The notes beneath the pieces were generated by a model that saw only the letters and a program-made list of their open reading frames with translations, was not told where the DNA came from and made no database searches. This document shows positions 1 to 6,994 of a stretch of 13,804 bases of DNA, in pieces (the stretch's first letter is position 1; each line of letters begins with the position of its first letter). Source of the stretch: Burkholderiaceae bacterium. Its GTDB lineage: Bacteria > Pseudomonadota > Gammaproteobacteria > Burkholderiales > Burkholderiaceae. The translations under genes and the position numbers were made by a program. The stretch lies in NCBI GenBank assembly GCA_017998575.1, contig JAGOCV010000077.1, forward strand, positions 1-13,804, read 5' to 3'.

Positions 1-200
1 AGATCCACACCCAGGTGGCCGAGTGGCGCGGCAAGAGTTTTGTGCAGCGCTACCGGGTTGTGCGCGCCAATCCGGAAGGAAGCGAAGACCTGATCATGGA
101 ATGCGACGAGGTGCGCATCTTCGCCGCGCGGCGCGAGGGCACGGCCACGGGCATCCGCGCCGTGCCGATCCCGGATTCGATCCGCCAGGCCTGCCTCTGA
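1..200 (+). CDS. Acyl-CoA thioesterase (hotdog fold), C-terminal fragment
   Basis: An open frame enters from the left edge (first full codon at base 3) and stops with TGA at 198-200, giving about 65 C-terminal residues. The text VAEWRGKSFVQRYRVVR, then DLIMECDEVRIFA, then GIRAVPIPD resembles the last beta strands of 4HBT/YbgC-type acyl-CoA thioesterases, where alternating strands end in a short PxP tail. Such enzymes hydrolyse acyl-CoA thioesters in the cytoplasm. The catalytic Asp/helix region would lie upstream, outside the window, so the active site cannot be checked. A GTG at 15 is present but is most likely an internal valine. The gene lies on the same strand as xth with a 73-nt gap. The family call comes from remembered family resemblance only. 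Confidence 0.6.
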   Translation, partial: IHTQVAEWRGKSFVQRYRVVRANPEGSEDLIMECDEVRIFAARREGTATGIRAVPIPDSIRQACL

Positions 201-273
201 CGGCACGCAGACGCCGGCAGTCGTCGCGCCACAATACGGGGCTCCACGATTGCGTCCTGACCGCCGCCACGCC

Positions 274-1050
274 ATGAAACTCGCCACCTGGAACGTCAAC
301 TCCCTCACGGCCCGCCTGCCCCACGTGCTGAAGTGGCTCGAAGCCAACCCGGTCGACGTGCTGTGCCTGCAGGAACTCAAGCTCACCGACGACAAGTTTC
401 CGCTCGACGCGCTGAAGGCCGCGGGCTACGAGGCCGCAGTGTTCGGCCAGAAGACGTACAACGGCGTCGCGATCCTCAGCCGCACCCCGCTGGCCAGCGT
501 GGCGCGCAACATCGAGGGGTTTACCGACGAGCAGTCGCGTGTGATCGCCGGCACGCTGGATACCACCGAAGGCCCGCTGCGCGTGGTCAACGGCTATTTC
601 GTCAACGGCCAGGAGCCGGGCAGCGAAAAGTTCGCCTACAAGATGGCCTGGCTCGACGCGCTGCACGCCTGGCTGAAGACCGAACTCGCCACGCATGACC
701 GCCTCTTGTTGGTGGGCGACTTCAACATCACGCCCGAAGACCGCGACTCGTTCGACCCTGAAGGCCTGCGCGAGACCATCCACCACACGAGCGAGGAGCG
801 CGCGCATTTCCAGGCGTTGCTGGGCCTGGGCCTGACGGACGCCTTCCGCCTGTTCGACCAACCCGAGAAGAGCTTTTCGTGGTGGGACTACCGCATGCTG
901 GGCTACCAGAAGAACCGCGGGCTGCGCATCGACCACATCCTGGTCAGCCAGCCGCTGGTGCCCAAGGTGCGCTCGTGCGTGATCGACCGCGTGCCGCGCA
1001 AGTGGGAAAAGCCGAGCGATCACGCGCCGGTGATCGTCGAGATCGACTGA
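274..1050 (+). CDS. xth: Exodeoxyribonuclease III (AP endonuclease)
   Basis: This 258-residue protein is close to the usual length of bacterial exonuclease III (about 260). It belongs to the exonuclease-endonuclease-phosphatase fold, which cleaves 5' to abasic sites and removes 3' blocks in base excision repair. The expected active-site residues are all present: N7 in WNVNS, E34 in LQELK, Y108 in GYFVNG, D149 and N151 in VGDFNI, D220 in RIDHILVS, and the SDHAP motif with D249/H250. The ATG at 274 is preferred over an in-frame TTG at 250 because MKLATWNVNS is the family's normal N terminus and the catalytic Asn then falls at residue 7. No strong ribosome binding site is seen. The gene converges on ntrC. 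Confidence 0.95.
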   Translation: MKLATWNVNSLTARLPHVLKWLEANPVDVLCLQELKLTDDKFPLDALKAAGYEAAVFGQKTYNGVAILSRTPLASVARNIEGFTDEQSRVIAGTLDTTEGPLRVVNGYFVNGQEPGSEKFAYKMAWLDALHAWLKTELATHDRLLLVGDFNITPEDRDSFDPEGLRETIHHTSEERAHFQALLGLGLTDAFRLFDQPEKSFSWWDYRMLGYQKNRGLRIDHILVSQPLVPKVRSCVIDRVPRKWEKPSDHAPVIVEID

Positions 1051-1068
1051 GCCTCGATCGAGCGAGGC
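1051..1068 (+). terminator. Possible hairpin terminator after xth
   Basis: Directly after the xth stop, GCCTCG (1051-1056) pairs with CGAGGC (1063-1068) around a six-base loop. No T-run follows, so it would be a weak intrinsic terminator or an RNA-stabilising hairpin. An overlapping perfect palindrome, CTCGATCGAG, lies in the same place. Confidence 0.35.
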
Positions 1069-1104
1069 ACCCCACCCCGCGTTCAACGCCTCGAGGCCAG
1101 GATG

Positions 1105-1175
1105 CGCGGAACCGGCTTTGCCGGGCCGCTGCATCGCCCCCAGGGGGGAGGCGGCCGCAGGCCGCTTCGGGGGGG
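1105..1175. repeat. Hairpin-rich intergenic element, probable dispersed repeat
   Basis: Three tight inverted repeats follow one another: CCGGC/GCCGG (1112-1116/1120-1124, TTT loop), CCCCC/GGGGG (1137-1141/1143-1147, single A between), and GCGGCC/GGCCGC (1151-1156/1160-1165, GCA loop). A run of seven G then reaches the end of ntrC. The phrase GGAACCGGCTTTGCCGG followed by C-run/G-run blocks is, from memory, common between genes in Acidovorax- and Variovorax-like genomes, so this is probably one copy of a REP-like family. It sits between convergent genes and may end transcription from both. Only one copy is in the window, so the repeat nature is inferred. Confidence 0.5.
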
Positions 1176-1179
1176 ACCT

Positions 1180-2757
1180 TTACTCCAGCCCCAGTTCCTG
1201 GATCTTACGGGTGATCGTGTTGCGGCCGATGCCGAGCTTCTGCGCGGCCTCGATGCGGCGGCCACGCGTGTTGGCCAGCGCCGTGAGGATGAGGCGCGAT
1301 TCGAAGCGGCGCGTGAGCAGGTCCCACACGTCGTGGCGACCGGCGGCCAGCAGCTCCTGGGCTTCGGCTTCGAGGCCCGACTCCCATCCGGCCGACGGCG
1401 CAGCGCCATTCAGCACCGGCACGGCGTGCGACGCGGACGGCGCCACCAGCGCATCGCTGGACGGCATCACGACGCGCGCCTCGAACGGCACGGGCTCGGC
1501 CGACGCGATGGCGGCGCGGGGCGACGCGGCCTCTTCGGCGCGGGCCGCGGACTCGGGCATGGCCGATCCCAGGCGCGGGCCATCGGATGCCGCCACGCCG
1601 AGCACCTCGGGCGGCAGGTCCTTGGCTTCGATCACCTGCGCCGGCGCCATCACGGTGAGCCAGTGGCAGATGTTCTCGAGCTGGCGGACGTTGCCCGGGA
1701 AGCTGAAGGCACCGAGCTGCGCGATCGCCGTGTCGGAGATGCGCTTGGGCTCCACGCCCAGCTGCTTGGCGCTTTGCTGCAGGAAGTGGCGCGTGAGCAT
1801 GGGCACGTCTTCCTTGCGCTCGCGCAGCGCGGGAAGCCGCAAGCGGATGACGTTGAGGCGATGGAACAGGTCTTCGCGGAATACGCCCTGCTTGACCCGC
1901 TCTTCCAGGTTCTGGTGAGTGGCGGCGATCACGCGCACGTTGGCCTTGACCGCGCTGTGGCCGCCAACGCGGTAGAAGTGGCCGTCGGACAGCACGCGCA
2001 GCAGGCGGGTCTGCAGATCGAAGGGCATGTCGCCGATTTCGTCGAGGAACAGCGTGCCGCCCTCCGCTTGCTCGAAACGGCCACGACGCATGGTCTGCGC
2101 GCCCGTGAAGGCACCGCGCTCGTGGCCGAACAGTTCGCTCTCGAGCAGATCTTTGGGAATGGCGGCCGTGTTGATGGCGACGAAGGGGCCGTTGGCGCGC
2201 GGAGAATGTTTGTGCAGCGCGCGCGCGACCAGCTCTTTGCCCGAGCCCGACTCGCCGGTGATCATCACAGTGACGTTGCTCTGCGAGAGACGCCCGATGG
2301 CGCGGAACACGTCCTGCATCGCCGGTGCCTGGCCCAGCATTTCCGGCGCCGCGCTCATGCGCTCCTCGGCGACTTCCTCCCGCTGGCTTTCCTCGACTGC
2401 GCGGCGGATGAGCTCGACCGCCTTGGGCAGATCGAACGGCTTGGGCAGGTATTCGAAGGCCCCCCCCTGGAAGGCGCTGACGGCGCTGTCCAGGTCGGAG
2501 AACGCCGTCATGATGATGACCGGCAGGCCGGGATGGCGTTCCTTCACCTTGCCCAGCAGATCGAGCCCGGAACCGCCGGGCATGCGGATGTCGCTCACCA
2601 GGACTTGCGGGCCTTCGTCGTCGTTCGCGGCTTCGAGCGCCTGCAGGACCTCCCGGGGGTTGGTGAAGCTGCGGGTGGGCAGGTCTTCACGCAGCAAGGC
2701 CTTCTCCAGCACGAAGCGGATGGATTGGTCATCGTCTACGATCCAGATCGGCTTCAT
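1180..2757 (-). CDS. ntrC: Nitrogen regulation response regulator NtrC (NR-I)
   Basis: This 525-residue sigma54 activator has three domains. Residues 1-120 are a receiver with the acidic pocket VDDD at 7-10, phospho-acceptor D56 in SDIRMP, T84 and K106. Residues about 140-370 are an AAA+ domain with Walker A GESGSGKE (168-175), the sigma54-contacting GAFTGA loop (215-220), Walker B GGTLFLDE (233-240) and a distal PGNVRQLEN motif. A Fis-type helix-turn-helix occupies about 501-524 (RIEAAQKLGIGRNTITRK). Phosphorylated by NtrB, it activates glnA and other nitrogen genes. The linker from about 388 to 465 is long and rich in Ala/Pro, making the protein about 55 residues longer than enteric NtrC. 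The start is the ATG 28 nt after the ntrB stop; no clear Shine-Dalgarno is seen, so translation may be coupled to ntrB. Confidence 0.97.
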   Translation of the reverse strand: MKPIWIVDDDQSIRFVLEKALLREDLPTRSFTNPREVLQALEAANDDEGPQVLVSDIRMPGGSGLDLLGKVKERHPGLPVIIMTAFSDLDSAVSAFQGGAFEYLPKPFDLPKAVELIRRAVEESQREEVAEERMSAAPEMLGQAPAMQDVFRAIGRLSQSNVTVMITGESGSGKELVARALHKHSPRANGPFVAINTAAIPKDLLESELFGHERGAFTGAQTMRRGRFEQAEGGTLFLDEIGDMPFDLQTRLLRVLSDGHFYRVGGHSAVKANVRVIAATHQNLEERVKQGVFREDLFHRLNVIRLRLPALRERKEDVPMLTRHFLQQSAKQLGVEPKRISDTAIAQLGAFSFPGNVRQLENICHWLTVMAPAQVIEAKDLPPEVLGVAASDGPRLGSAMPESAARAEEAASPRAAIASAEPVPFEARVVMPSSDALVAPSASHAVPVLNGAAPSAGWESGLEAEAQELLAAGRHDVWDLLTRRFESRLILTALANTRGRRIEAAQKLGIGRNTITRKIQELGLE

Positions 2758-2785
2758 GTTGTGCTTGTCGTCCAGTGGTTATGCG

Positions 2786-3856
2786 TCAGGGCAGCGGGAT
2801 CAATATCTTGAAATCTGTCCGGCCCGCGACGCTCTCGCACTCGATCAGGCCGTGGTGCTGCTGCACGAAGGTTTGCGCCAGCGTGAGCCCCAGCCCTGAA
2901 CCACCATCCCGCCCTGAAACCAGCGGGTAAAAAATGCGGTCTTTGATCGAATCCGGAACGCCCGGACCGTTGTCAATGACATGCAATTCCAATGCCAGTC
3001 GAAAGCGCTGCTTTCCAAAAGTTACCTGCCGGGCTATGCGTGAGCGGAACACGATTTCGGCGTCAGCCGCCGTGATGCGGTCGGCCAGTGCTTGCGCGGC
3101 GTTGTGGGCGATGTTGAGCACGGCCTGAATCAGCTGTTCGCGGTCGCCACGGAATTCGGGAATGGAGGTGTCGTAGTCCCGCACCACGCGCAAGCCGCGC
3201 GGGAATTCGGCGAGGATGAGCGAGCGCACGCGCTCGCACACCTCGTGGATGTTGACGTCGCCCACGACGTGGGGGCGGCGGTGCGGCGCCAGCAGACGAT
3301 CCACCAGAGTCTGCAAGCGGTCGGCCTCGTGGATGATGACTTGCGTGTACTCGGTGAGCTCGCGCGAATCGATCTCCATCTGCAGCAGCTGCGCCGCGCC
3401 ACGGATGCCGCCCAGCGGATTCTTGATCTCGTGGGCGAGGTTGCGGATCAGTTCCTTGTTGGCCTGCGCCTGGTCGATGAGGCGCTCTTCGCGGTCCTGC
3501 CGGGCCTGCTGCTCCAGGGGCAGCAGTTCGACGATGAACTCGTCGGCCGCGTCAGACTGCGCAACGACCACATGGACCTGCTGGCTGTCCTGATTGGGCC
3601 GTTTGAGCCGGGCGTCATACCGCAGCGCCGCGAACTCGTTGTTGGCCGCACCTGCCAGCGCCGTGCGCAGCACCTGCGGCTCGTTGAAGCTCTCGGGCAG
3701 TTGCGAGCCTTCGATGGTGCGCCGCGAAATACCCAGCGCGTCCTCGAGCGCGGCGTTGGCGAACAGGACGGTGCCGTCACGGTGGACCACCGCCACCAGC
3801 GTGGCCAGCAGGTCGAAAGGCAGGTAGCGCGCGAGCGCGTTCGCAGCGGTGTCCAA
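2786..3856 (-). CDS. ntrB: Nitrogen regulation sensor histidine kinase NtrB (NR-II)
   Basis: With the TTG start at 3856 this is a 356-residue cytoplasmic kinase, close to enteric NtrB (349). An N-terminal PAS domain (about 12-110, with VHRDGTVLFANAALEDALG) precedes the H-box NLAHEIKNPLGG with phospho-acceptor H142, the N-box QAVLNIAHNAAQ (244-255), the G1 box DNGPGVPD (295-302) and the G2 region GGSGLGLTLAQ. It phosphorylates or dephosphorylates NtrC in response to GlnB (PII) and glutamine status. The frame stays open upstream through the neighbouring gene, but that translation overlaps an exported protein and looks meaningless. In-frame starts near the gene boundary are TTG 3856 or CTG 3870, and neither has a visible Shine-Dalgarno. 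TTG lies 8 nt after the preceding stop, so coupling is likely. Confidence 0.93.
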   Translation of the reverse strand: MDTAANALARYLPFDLLATLVAVVHRDGTVLFANAALEDALGISRRTIEGSQLPESFNEPQVLRTALAGAANNEFAALRYDARLKRPNQDSQQVHVVVAQSDAADEFIVELLPLEQQARQDREERLIDQAQANKELIRNLAHEIKNPLGGIRGAAQLLQMEIDSRELTEYTQVIIHEADRLQTLVDRLLAPHRRPHVVGDVNIHEVCERVRSLILAEFPRGLRVVRDYDTSIPEFRGDREQLIQAVLNIAHNAAQALADRITAADAEIVFRSRIARQVTFGKQRFRLALELHVIDNGPGVPDSIKDRIFYPLVSGRDGGSGLGLTLAQTFVQQHHGLIECESVAGRTDFKILIPLP

Positions 3857-3864
3857 GGGAGGAC

Positions 3865-4404
3865 TCAGCGATGCACGGGCAAGCGGGACAGTTCCCGCTT
3901 GAGGCCTTCGATGTCGGCATCGTTGCGGGCGATCTGAGCCTTCATCTCGGCCACGCGGTCGAGGTAGCGCTGGTGATTGCGCGACTCGATGCCCATCTTT
4001 TCGGGCTCGCCATTGTTGTAGTCCTTGAGCAGCTGGTCGCGGCGTGCCTCGGCACGCTTGAGTTCGGTCTCCAGGATCATGCGCGCGTCGTTGTCGCGGG
4101 CGCGCTGGTCCGCCGAGTCGACACGCGGCGAGCCCGCCGGCGAGGCGGTGGCCGCCGGCGACCGCACCGGCGCCGCGGACGGGCCTGGTGCCGGCGCCGC
4201 GCCCGGGGCACCCGTGCCCTGCACGACCGTCACATTGCCGCCTTCGACCAGCTTGCAGCCGCGCTGCTGCGCCGCCGCGGCGTTGTTGGTGTATTCGTTG
4301 CCGGGGCAACGGTAGATGCGATCCTGTGCCTGGGCGCCCAGGCTTGCGCCCGCGCAGGCGGCGAAGAGGAAGCTCAAGCGCAGGACGGTGGACGTTGTTT
4401 TCAC
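3865..4404 (-). CDS. Small exported protein, DUF4124-like, with charged C-terminal helix
   Basis: Starting at GTG 4404 this gives 179 residues. Residues 1-26 are a clear Sec signal peptide (basic MKTTSTVLRL, hydrophobic FLFAACAGA, cleavage near AQA-QD). The mature N terminus DRIYRCPGNEYTNN with a second Cys in RGCKLVEGGNVTVV resembles the short DUF4124 motif of betaproteobacterial periplasmic proteins. A Pro/Ala-rich low-complexity stretch follows at about 64-95, and residues about 98-175 are highly charged and probably helical or coiled coil. The frame continues open upstream to 4524, but that part overlaps the glnA terminator and is not protein-like. The gene lies 8 nt before the ntrB start, so it is probably the first gene of the ntrBC transcript. 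Its function is unknown. Confidence 0.8.
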   Translation of the reverse strand: MKTTSTVLRLSFLFAACAGASLGAQAQDRIYRCPGNEYTNNAAAAQQRGCKLVEGGNVTVVQGTGAPGAAPAPGPSAAPVRSPAATASPAGSPRVDSADQRARDNDARMILETELKRAEARRDQLLKDYNNGEPEKMGIESRNHQRYLDRVAEMKAQIARNDADIEGLKRELSRLPVHR

Positions 4405-4436
4405 GGAGGGGTTCAGGCGGAGGAACTCAGTCTGGC

Positions 4437-4464
4437 AGTATCCCTGAATCGGGGGCCGGATCAA
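4437..4464 (-). promoter_or_regulatory. Sigma70-like promoter for the DUF4124-like gene and ntrBC
   Basis: On the minus strand a -35 box TTGATC (4464-4459) and a -10 box GATACT (4442-4437) are separated by 16 bases; each matches four of six consensus positions. The predicted start near 4430 leaves a leader of about 26 nt before GTG 4404. The promoter lies just beyond the glnA terminator, which fits independent expression of ntrBC. Confidence 0.5.
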
Positions 4465-4490
4465 AGTTCCGGGCAATGCCCGAAAAGCAG

Positions 4491-4516
4491 AAAAGGACGG
4501 CCTGAGCCGTCCTTTT
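4491..4516 (-). terminator. glnA intrinsic terminator
   Basis: A perfect 11-bp stem (4491-4501 with 4506-4516, AAAAGGACGGC/GCCGTCCTTTT) closes a four-base loop. It lies 18 bases past the glnA stop and ends in TTTT on the minus strand. The A/T flanks are symmetrical, so it could also work on the other strand. It separates glnA from the downstream ntrBC unit. Confidence 0.88.
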
Positions 4517-4534
4517 CGTGACATATGCCCTGGA

Positions 4535-5950
4535 TTACAGGGAGTAGTACATGTCGAACTCGATCGGGTGCGTGGTCATGCGGAAACGCGTGACTTCCTG
4601 CATCTTCAGGTCGATGTAGGCATCGATGAACGAGTCGGTGAACACGCCGCCCTTGGTCAGGAAGCTGCGGCCCTTGTCGAGGTACTCGAGCGCCTGGTCG
4701 AGGCTGTGGCAGACGGTCGGCACCTTCGCGTCTTCTTCCGGCGGCAGGTGGTAGAGATCCTTGGTGGCGGCTTCGCCAGGATGGATCTTGTTTTCCACGC
4801 CGTCCAGGCCGGCCATCATCAGCGCCGAGAAGGCGAGGTACGGGTTGGCCAGGGGATCGGGGAAGCGCGCTTCGATACGGCGGCCCTTGGGGTTGGACAC
4901 AAACGGGATGCGGATCGAGGCCGAGCGGTTCTTGGCCGAATAGGCCAGCTTCACCGGAGCTTCGAAGCCGGGGACCAGGCGCTTGTAGCTGTTGGTGCCG
5001 GGGTTGGTGATGGCGTTCAGGGCACGGGCGTGCTTGATGATGCCGCCGATGTAGTACAGCGCGAAGTCGGACAGGCCCGCATAGCCGTCGCCGGCGAACA
5101 GGTTCTTGCCGTCCTTCCAGATCGACTGGTGCACGTGCATGCCGGAGCCGTTGTCGCCGACGATGGGCTTGGGCATGAAAGTGGCCGTCTTGCCATACGA
5201 GTGGCAGACGTTCCAGATCACGTACTTGAGCTTCTGCGTCCAGTCGGCGCGCTCGACCAGCGTGCTGAACTTGGTGCCGATTTCATTCTGGCCAGCGCCC
5301 GCCACTTCGTGGTGGAATACTTCGACGGGGATGCCCAGCGATTCGAGCACGAGCGAGATCTCGGCACGGATGTCCTGTGCGCTGTCGACCGGGGGCACGG
5401 GGAAGTAGCCGCCCTTGACGGTGGGACGGTGGCCATGGTTGCCGCCGTCGAACTTCTTGCCGGTATTCCACGAGGCTTCGTCGGCGTCGATCTTGACGAA
5501 GCTGCCGGACATGTCCGAGCCCCAGCGAACGTCGTCGAAGATGAAGAATTCGGGTTCCGGACCGAAGAAGGCGGTGTCGCCCAGGCCCGATGCCTTCAGA
5601 TAAGCCTCGGCCTTCTTGGCGATGGAGCGCGGGTCGCGATCGTAGGGCTTGCCGTCGGCCGGCTCGAGCACGTCGCAGGTCAGGTTGAGGGTGGTTTCCT
5701 CGAAGAACGGATCGATGACGGCGGTGTTCGGGTCCGGCATGAGCAGCATGTCGGAAGCTTCGATGCCCTTCCAGCCAGCGATGGAGGAACCGTCGAAAGC
5801 GTGGCCGGAGCTGAACTTGTCTTCATCGAAGTGCGACACGGGCACAGTGACGTGCTGCTCTTTGCCGCGGGTATCGGTGAAGCGGAAATCGACGAACTTG
5901 ACCTCGTTTTCCTTCACGAGTTTGAGCACGTCGGCGACGGACTTGGCCAT
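4535..5950 (-). CDS. glnA: Glutamine synthetase type I
   Basis: This 471-residue protein matches the length of the dodecameric GSI-beta enzymes (469 in E. coli), which make glutamine from glutamate, ammonia and ATP. Visible signatures are the N-terminal beta-grasp with [13 protein letters not shown] (21-33) and FDGSSIAGW (52-60), metal ligands in GPEPEFFIF (130-138), the ATP signature [16 protein letters not shown] (261-276), the glutamate-binding [10 protein letters not shown] (316-325) and [18 protein letters not shown]400 in [10 protein letters not shown] is the site of adenylylation by GlnE, so covalent control is expected. The ATG at 5950 follows AGGAG at a good distance (CAACAGGAGAACCAG). 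An upstream in-frame extension to 6013 would cover the sigma54 promoter and is rejected. Transcription is sigma54/NtrC-dependent by the sites described separately. Confidence 0.98.
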   Translation of the reverse strand: MAKSVADVLKLVKENEVKFVDFRFTDTRGKEQHVTVPVSHFDEDKFSSGHAFDGSSIAGWKGIEASDMLLMPDPNTAVIDPFFEETTLNLTCDVLEPADGKPYDRDPRSIAKKAEAYLKASGLGDTAFFGPEPEFFIFDDVRWGSDMSGSFVKIDADEASWNTGKKFDGGNHGHRPTVKGGYFPVPPVDSAQDIRAEISLVLESLGIPVEVFHHEVAGAGQNEIGTKFSTLVERADWTQKLKYVIWNVCHSYGKTATFMPKPIVGDNGSGMHVHQSIWKDGKNLFAGDGYAGLSDFALYYIGGIIKHARALNAITNPGTNSYKRLVPGFEAPVKLAYSAKNRSASIRIPFVSNPKGRRIEARFPDPLANPYLAFSALMMAGLDGVENKIHPGEAATKDLYHLPPEEDAKVPTVCHSLDQALEYLDKGRSFLTKGGVFTDSFIDAYIDLKMQEVTRFRMTTHPIEFDMYYSL

Positions 5951-5996
5951 CTGGTTCTCCTGTTGGATGGGTTGCTGGAAAGTAACGCTGAGGGAA

Positions 5997-6012
5997 TGCA
6001 CTAAGTGTGCCA
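5997..6012 (-). promoter_or_regulatory. Sigma54 (-24/-12) promoter of glnA
   Basis: On the minus strand TGGCAC (6012-6007), five bases, then GTGCA (6001-5997) fits the sigma54 consensus TGGCAC-N5-TTGCA. The invariant GG and GC are exactly ten bases apart. The predicted start near 5986 gives a leader of about 36 nt before the glnA ATG. This is the expected promoter type for an NtrC target. Confidence 0.88.
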
Positions 6013-6017
6013 AAGCT

Positions 6018-6025
6018 GGTGCACC
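6018..6025. promoter_or_regulatory. GGTGCACC palindrome beside the -24 element
   Basis: A perfect 8-bp palindrome lies five bases upstream of the sigma54 -24 box. It contains the GGTGC and GCACC halves of NtrC sites in back-to-back order, not the usual spaced order. It may be a low-affinity governor-type NtrC site or chance. Confidence 0.3.
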
Positions 6026-6047
6026 GTCGAAGGCCGCTCCAAAACGG

Positions 6048-6072
6048 GTTCGGCGCCGAAAGAGGGCCGAAC
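6048..6072. promoter_or_regulatory. TTCGGCGCCGAA palindrome in the glnA upstream region
   Basis: TTCGGCGCCGAA (6049-6060) is a perfect 12-bp palindrome. Its left half, extended to GTTCGGC (6048-6054), recurs inverted as GCCGAAC (6066-6072). The pair lies between the sigma54 promoter and the NtrC-type sites, where accessory regulators or DNA-bending proteins often bind. The regulator is unknown. Confidence 0.4.
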
Positions 6073-6115
6073 TGTGCCTAAATCACAGAAGAGGCACTAG
6101 CTGCAGCAGAAATAT

Positions 6116-6182
6116 GCACCAATATCGATCAGAAAACGCGAATTACCAAATTGGTGCGCCTAGTGACGCACCAATTCGGGGC
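6116..6182 (-). promoter_or_regulatory. NtrC enhancer cluster upstream of glnA
   Basis: Compared with GCACCA-N3-TGGTGC, three sites are seen. 6143-6157 (TTACCAAATTGGTGC) matches 10 of 12 positions. 6168-6182 (GCACCAATTCGGGGC) also matches 10 of 12. 6116-6130 has one perfect half GCACCA and a poor second half. Centres are 25-27 bp apart and about 137-189 bp upstream of the predicted glnA start, typical of NtrC enhancers. The farthest site lies inside the 3' end of the neighbouring coding region. Confidence 0.7.
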
Positions 6183-6972
6183 CTAGTTCAGCGCCGTGAA
6201 CACGCAGCCCCGCCAGCAATTCGGCATAGGCGGCCAAGGCCGGCACCGGCTGCCCTTTGACGCCCAACTCGATGTGGCGCCCGTACTGTGGATGGTCCAC
6301 GCTGGGCAGACTGAACACCTTGATGCCGGCGAAATCGCGCTCGATGCGCTCCATGAGCGGTGTGAGCGTCGCCTCCATCGAGCCAAACACGATCACCGAC
6401 CGCTCGACACGCACCCCCGCGCCAGCGAGGTGGCCGTAACGGTTGTCGAGCACCCACTCCACCATGGGCCAGGCCATCACGGGAAAGCCCGGCACGAAGT
6501 GCACGTCGCCCACGGAGAAGCCGGGAATCTTGTTGTACGGGTTGGGAATGATCGAAGCGCCTTCCGGAAACACGCCCATGTTGAGCCGGTGGACGTTGTC
6601 GGCGCGGTCGGGCTCGTAGGGCACGCCCTGCTCGCGCGCCGTGTCATGCATGCGCTCGCGGATCAGGCGCTCGGCTTCGGGATGGAGCACCAGCGGCACG
6701 CCCAGGGCGGCAGCGGCGCACTGGCGCGTGTGGTCGTCGGGGGTGGCCCCGATGCCGCCGGTGGAGAACACCACCTCCCCGCCCTTGAATGCGCGGCGCA
6801 GCGCATCGGTGATGAGGGCCGGGTCGTCACCCACATATTCGGCGCGCGAGAGCGAGAGACCACGCGCGCCGAGCAGTTCGATGATACGGGGCAGATGTTT
6901 GTCGGCACGCTTGCCGGAGAGGATTTCGTCGCCCACGATGATGAGGGCGAAAGGCTGGGTATCGGCGGTCAT
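6160..6972 (-). CDS. CinA-N / MoaB-type molybdopterin-binding domain protein
   Basis: This 270-residue cytoplasmic protein has the MoCF_biosynth fold shared by MoaB, MogA and the N-terminal half of CinA. The key loops are GDEILSGK (14-21) and STGGIGATPDD (70-80), followed by NPYNKIPGF and a conserved FVPGFPVMAWPM segment. The C-terminal PncC/CinA deamidase domain is absent, so it is a stand-alone N-domain protein, a form common in proteobacteria. Members are described as molybdopterin binding or as ADP-ribose/NMN-related hydrolases; the sequence alone does not decide this. The ATG at 6972 lies 22 nt after the EI24-type gene stop, so it is probably the last gene of that operon. It is not in one unit with glnA, which is 209 bp away and has its own promoter. 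Confidence 0.88.
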   Translation of the reverse strand: MTADTQPFALIIVGDEILSGKRADKHLPRIIELLGARGLSLSRAEYVGDDPALITDALRRAFKGGEVVFSTGGIGATPDDHTRQCAAAALGVPLVLHPEAERLIRERMHDTAREQGVPYEPDRADNVHRLNMGVFPEGASIIPNPYNKIPGFSVGDVHFVPGFPVMAWPMVEWVLDNRYGHLAGAGVRVERSVIVFGSMEATLTPLMERIERDFAGIKVFSLPSVDHPQYGRHIELGVKGQPVPALAAYAELLAGLRVHGAELGPELVRH

Positions 6973-6994
6973 GGAAGTTCGGCCAGAGGTGCTG

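Noticed and set aside
94..1134. Minus-strand open frame of 346 codons over xth
   Set aside because: Overlaps the fully supported exonuclease III gene; composition is that of an antisense frame.
1102..2811. Long plus-strand open frame opposite ntrC
   Set aside because: It is the mirror of a certain NtrC gene in high-GC DNA; the translation is rich in Arg/Gly/His/Ala with no domain.
3857..4309. N-terminal extension of NtrB by about 150 residues
   Set aside because: The extension is Arg/Gly-rich out-of-frame reading of the exported-protein gene, and NtrB proteins are about 350 residues long.
4405..4524. Longer N terminus for the DUF4124-like protein
   Set aside because: It would run through the glnA terminator and the promoter and bury a good signal peptide.
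4568..6004. Long plus-strand open frame opposite glnA
   Set aside because: Shadow of the glutamine synthetase gene, also without recognisable motifs or a ribosome binding site.
6074..6097. GTGCCT/AGGCAC inverted repeat as an extra sigma54 or NtrC site
   Set aside because: Arms are 12 bases apart and match neither consensus spacing; left unassigned.
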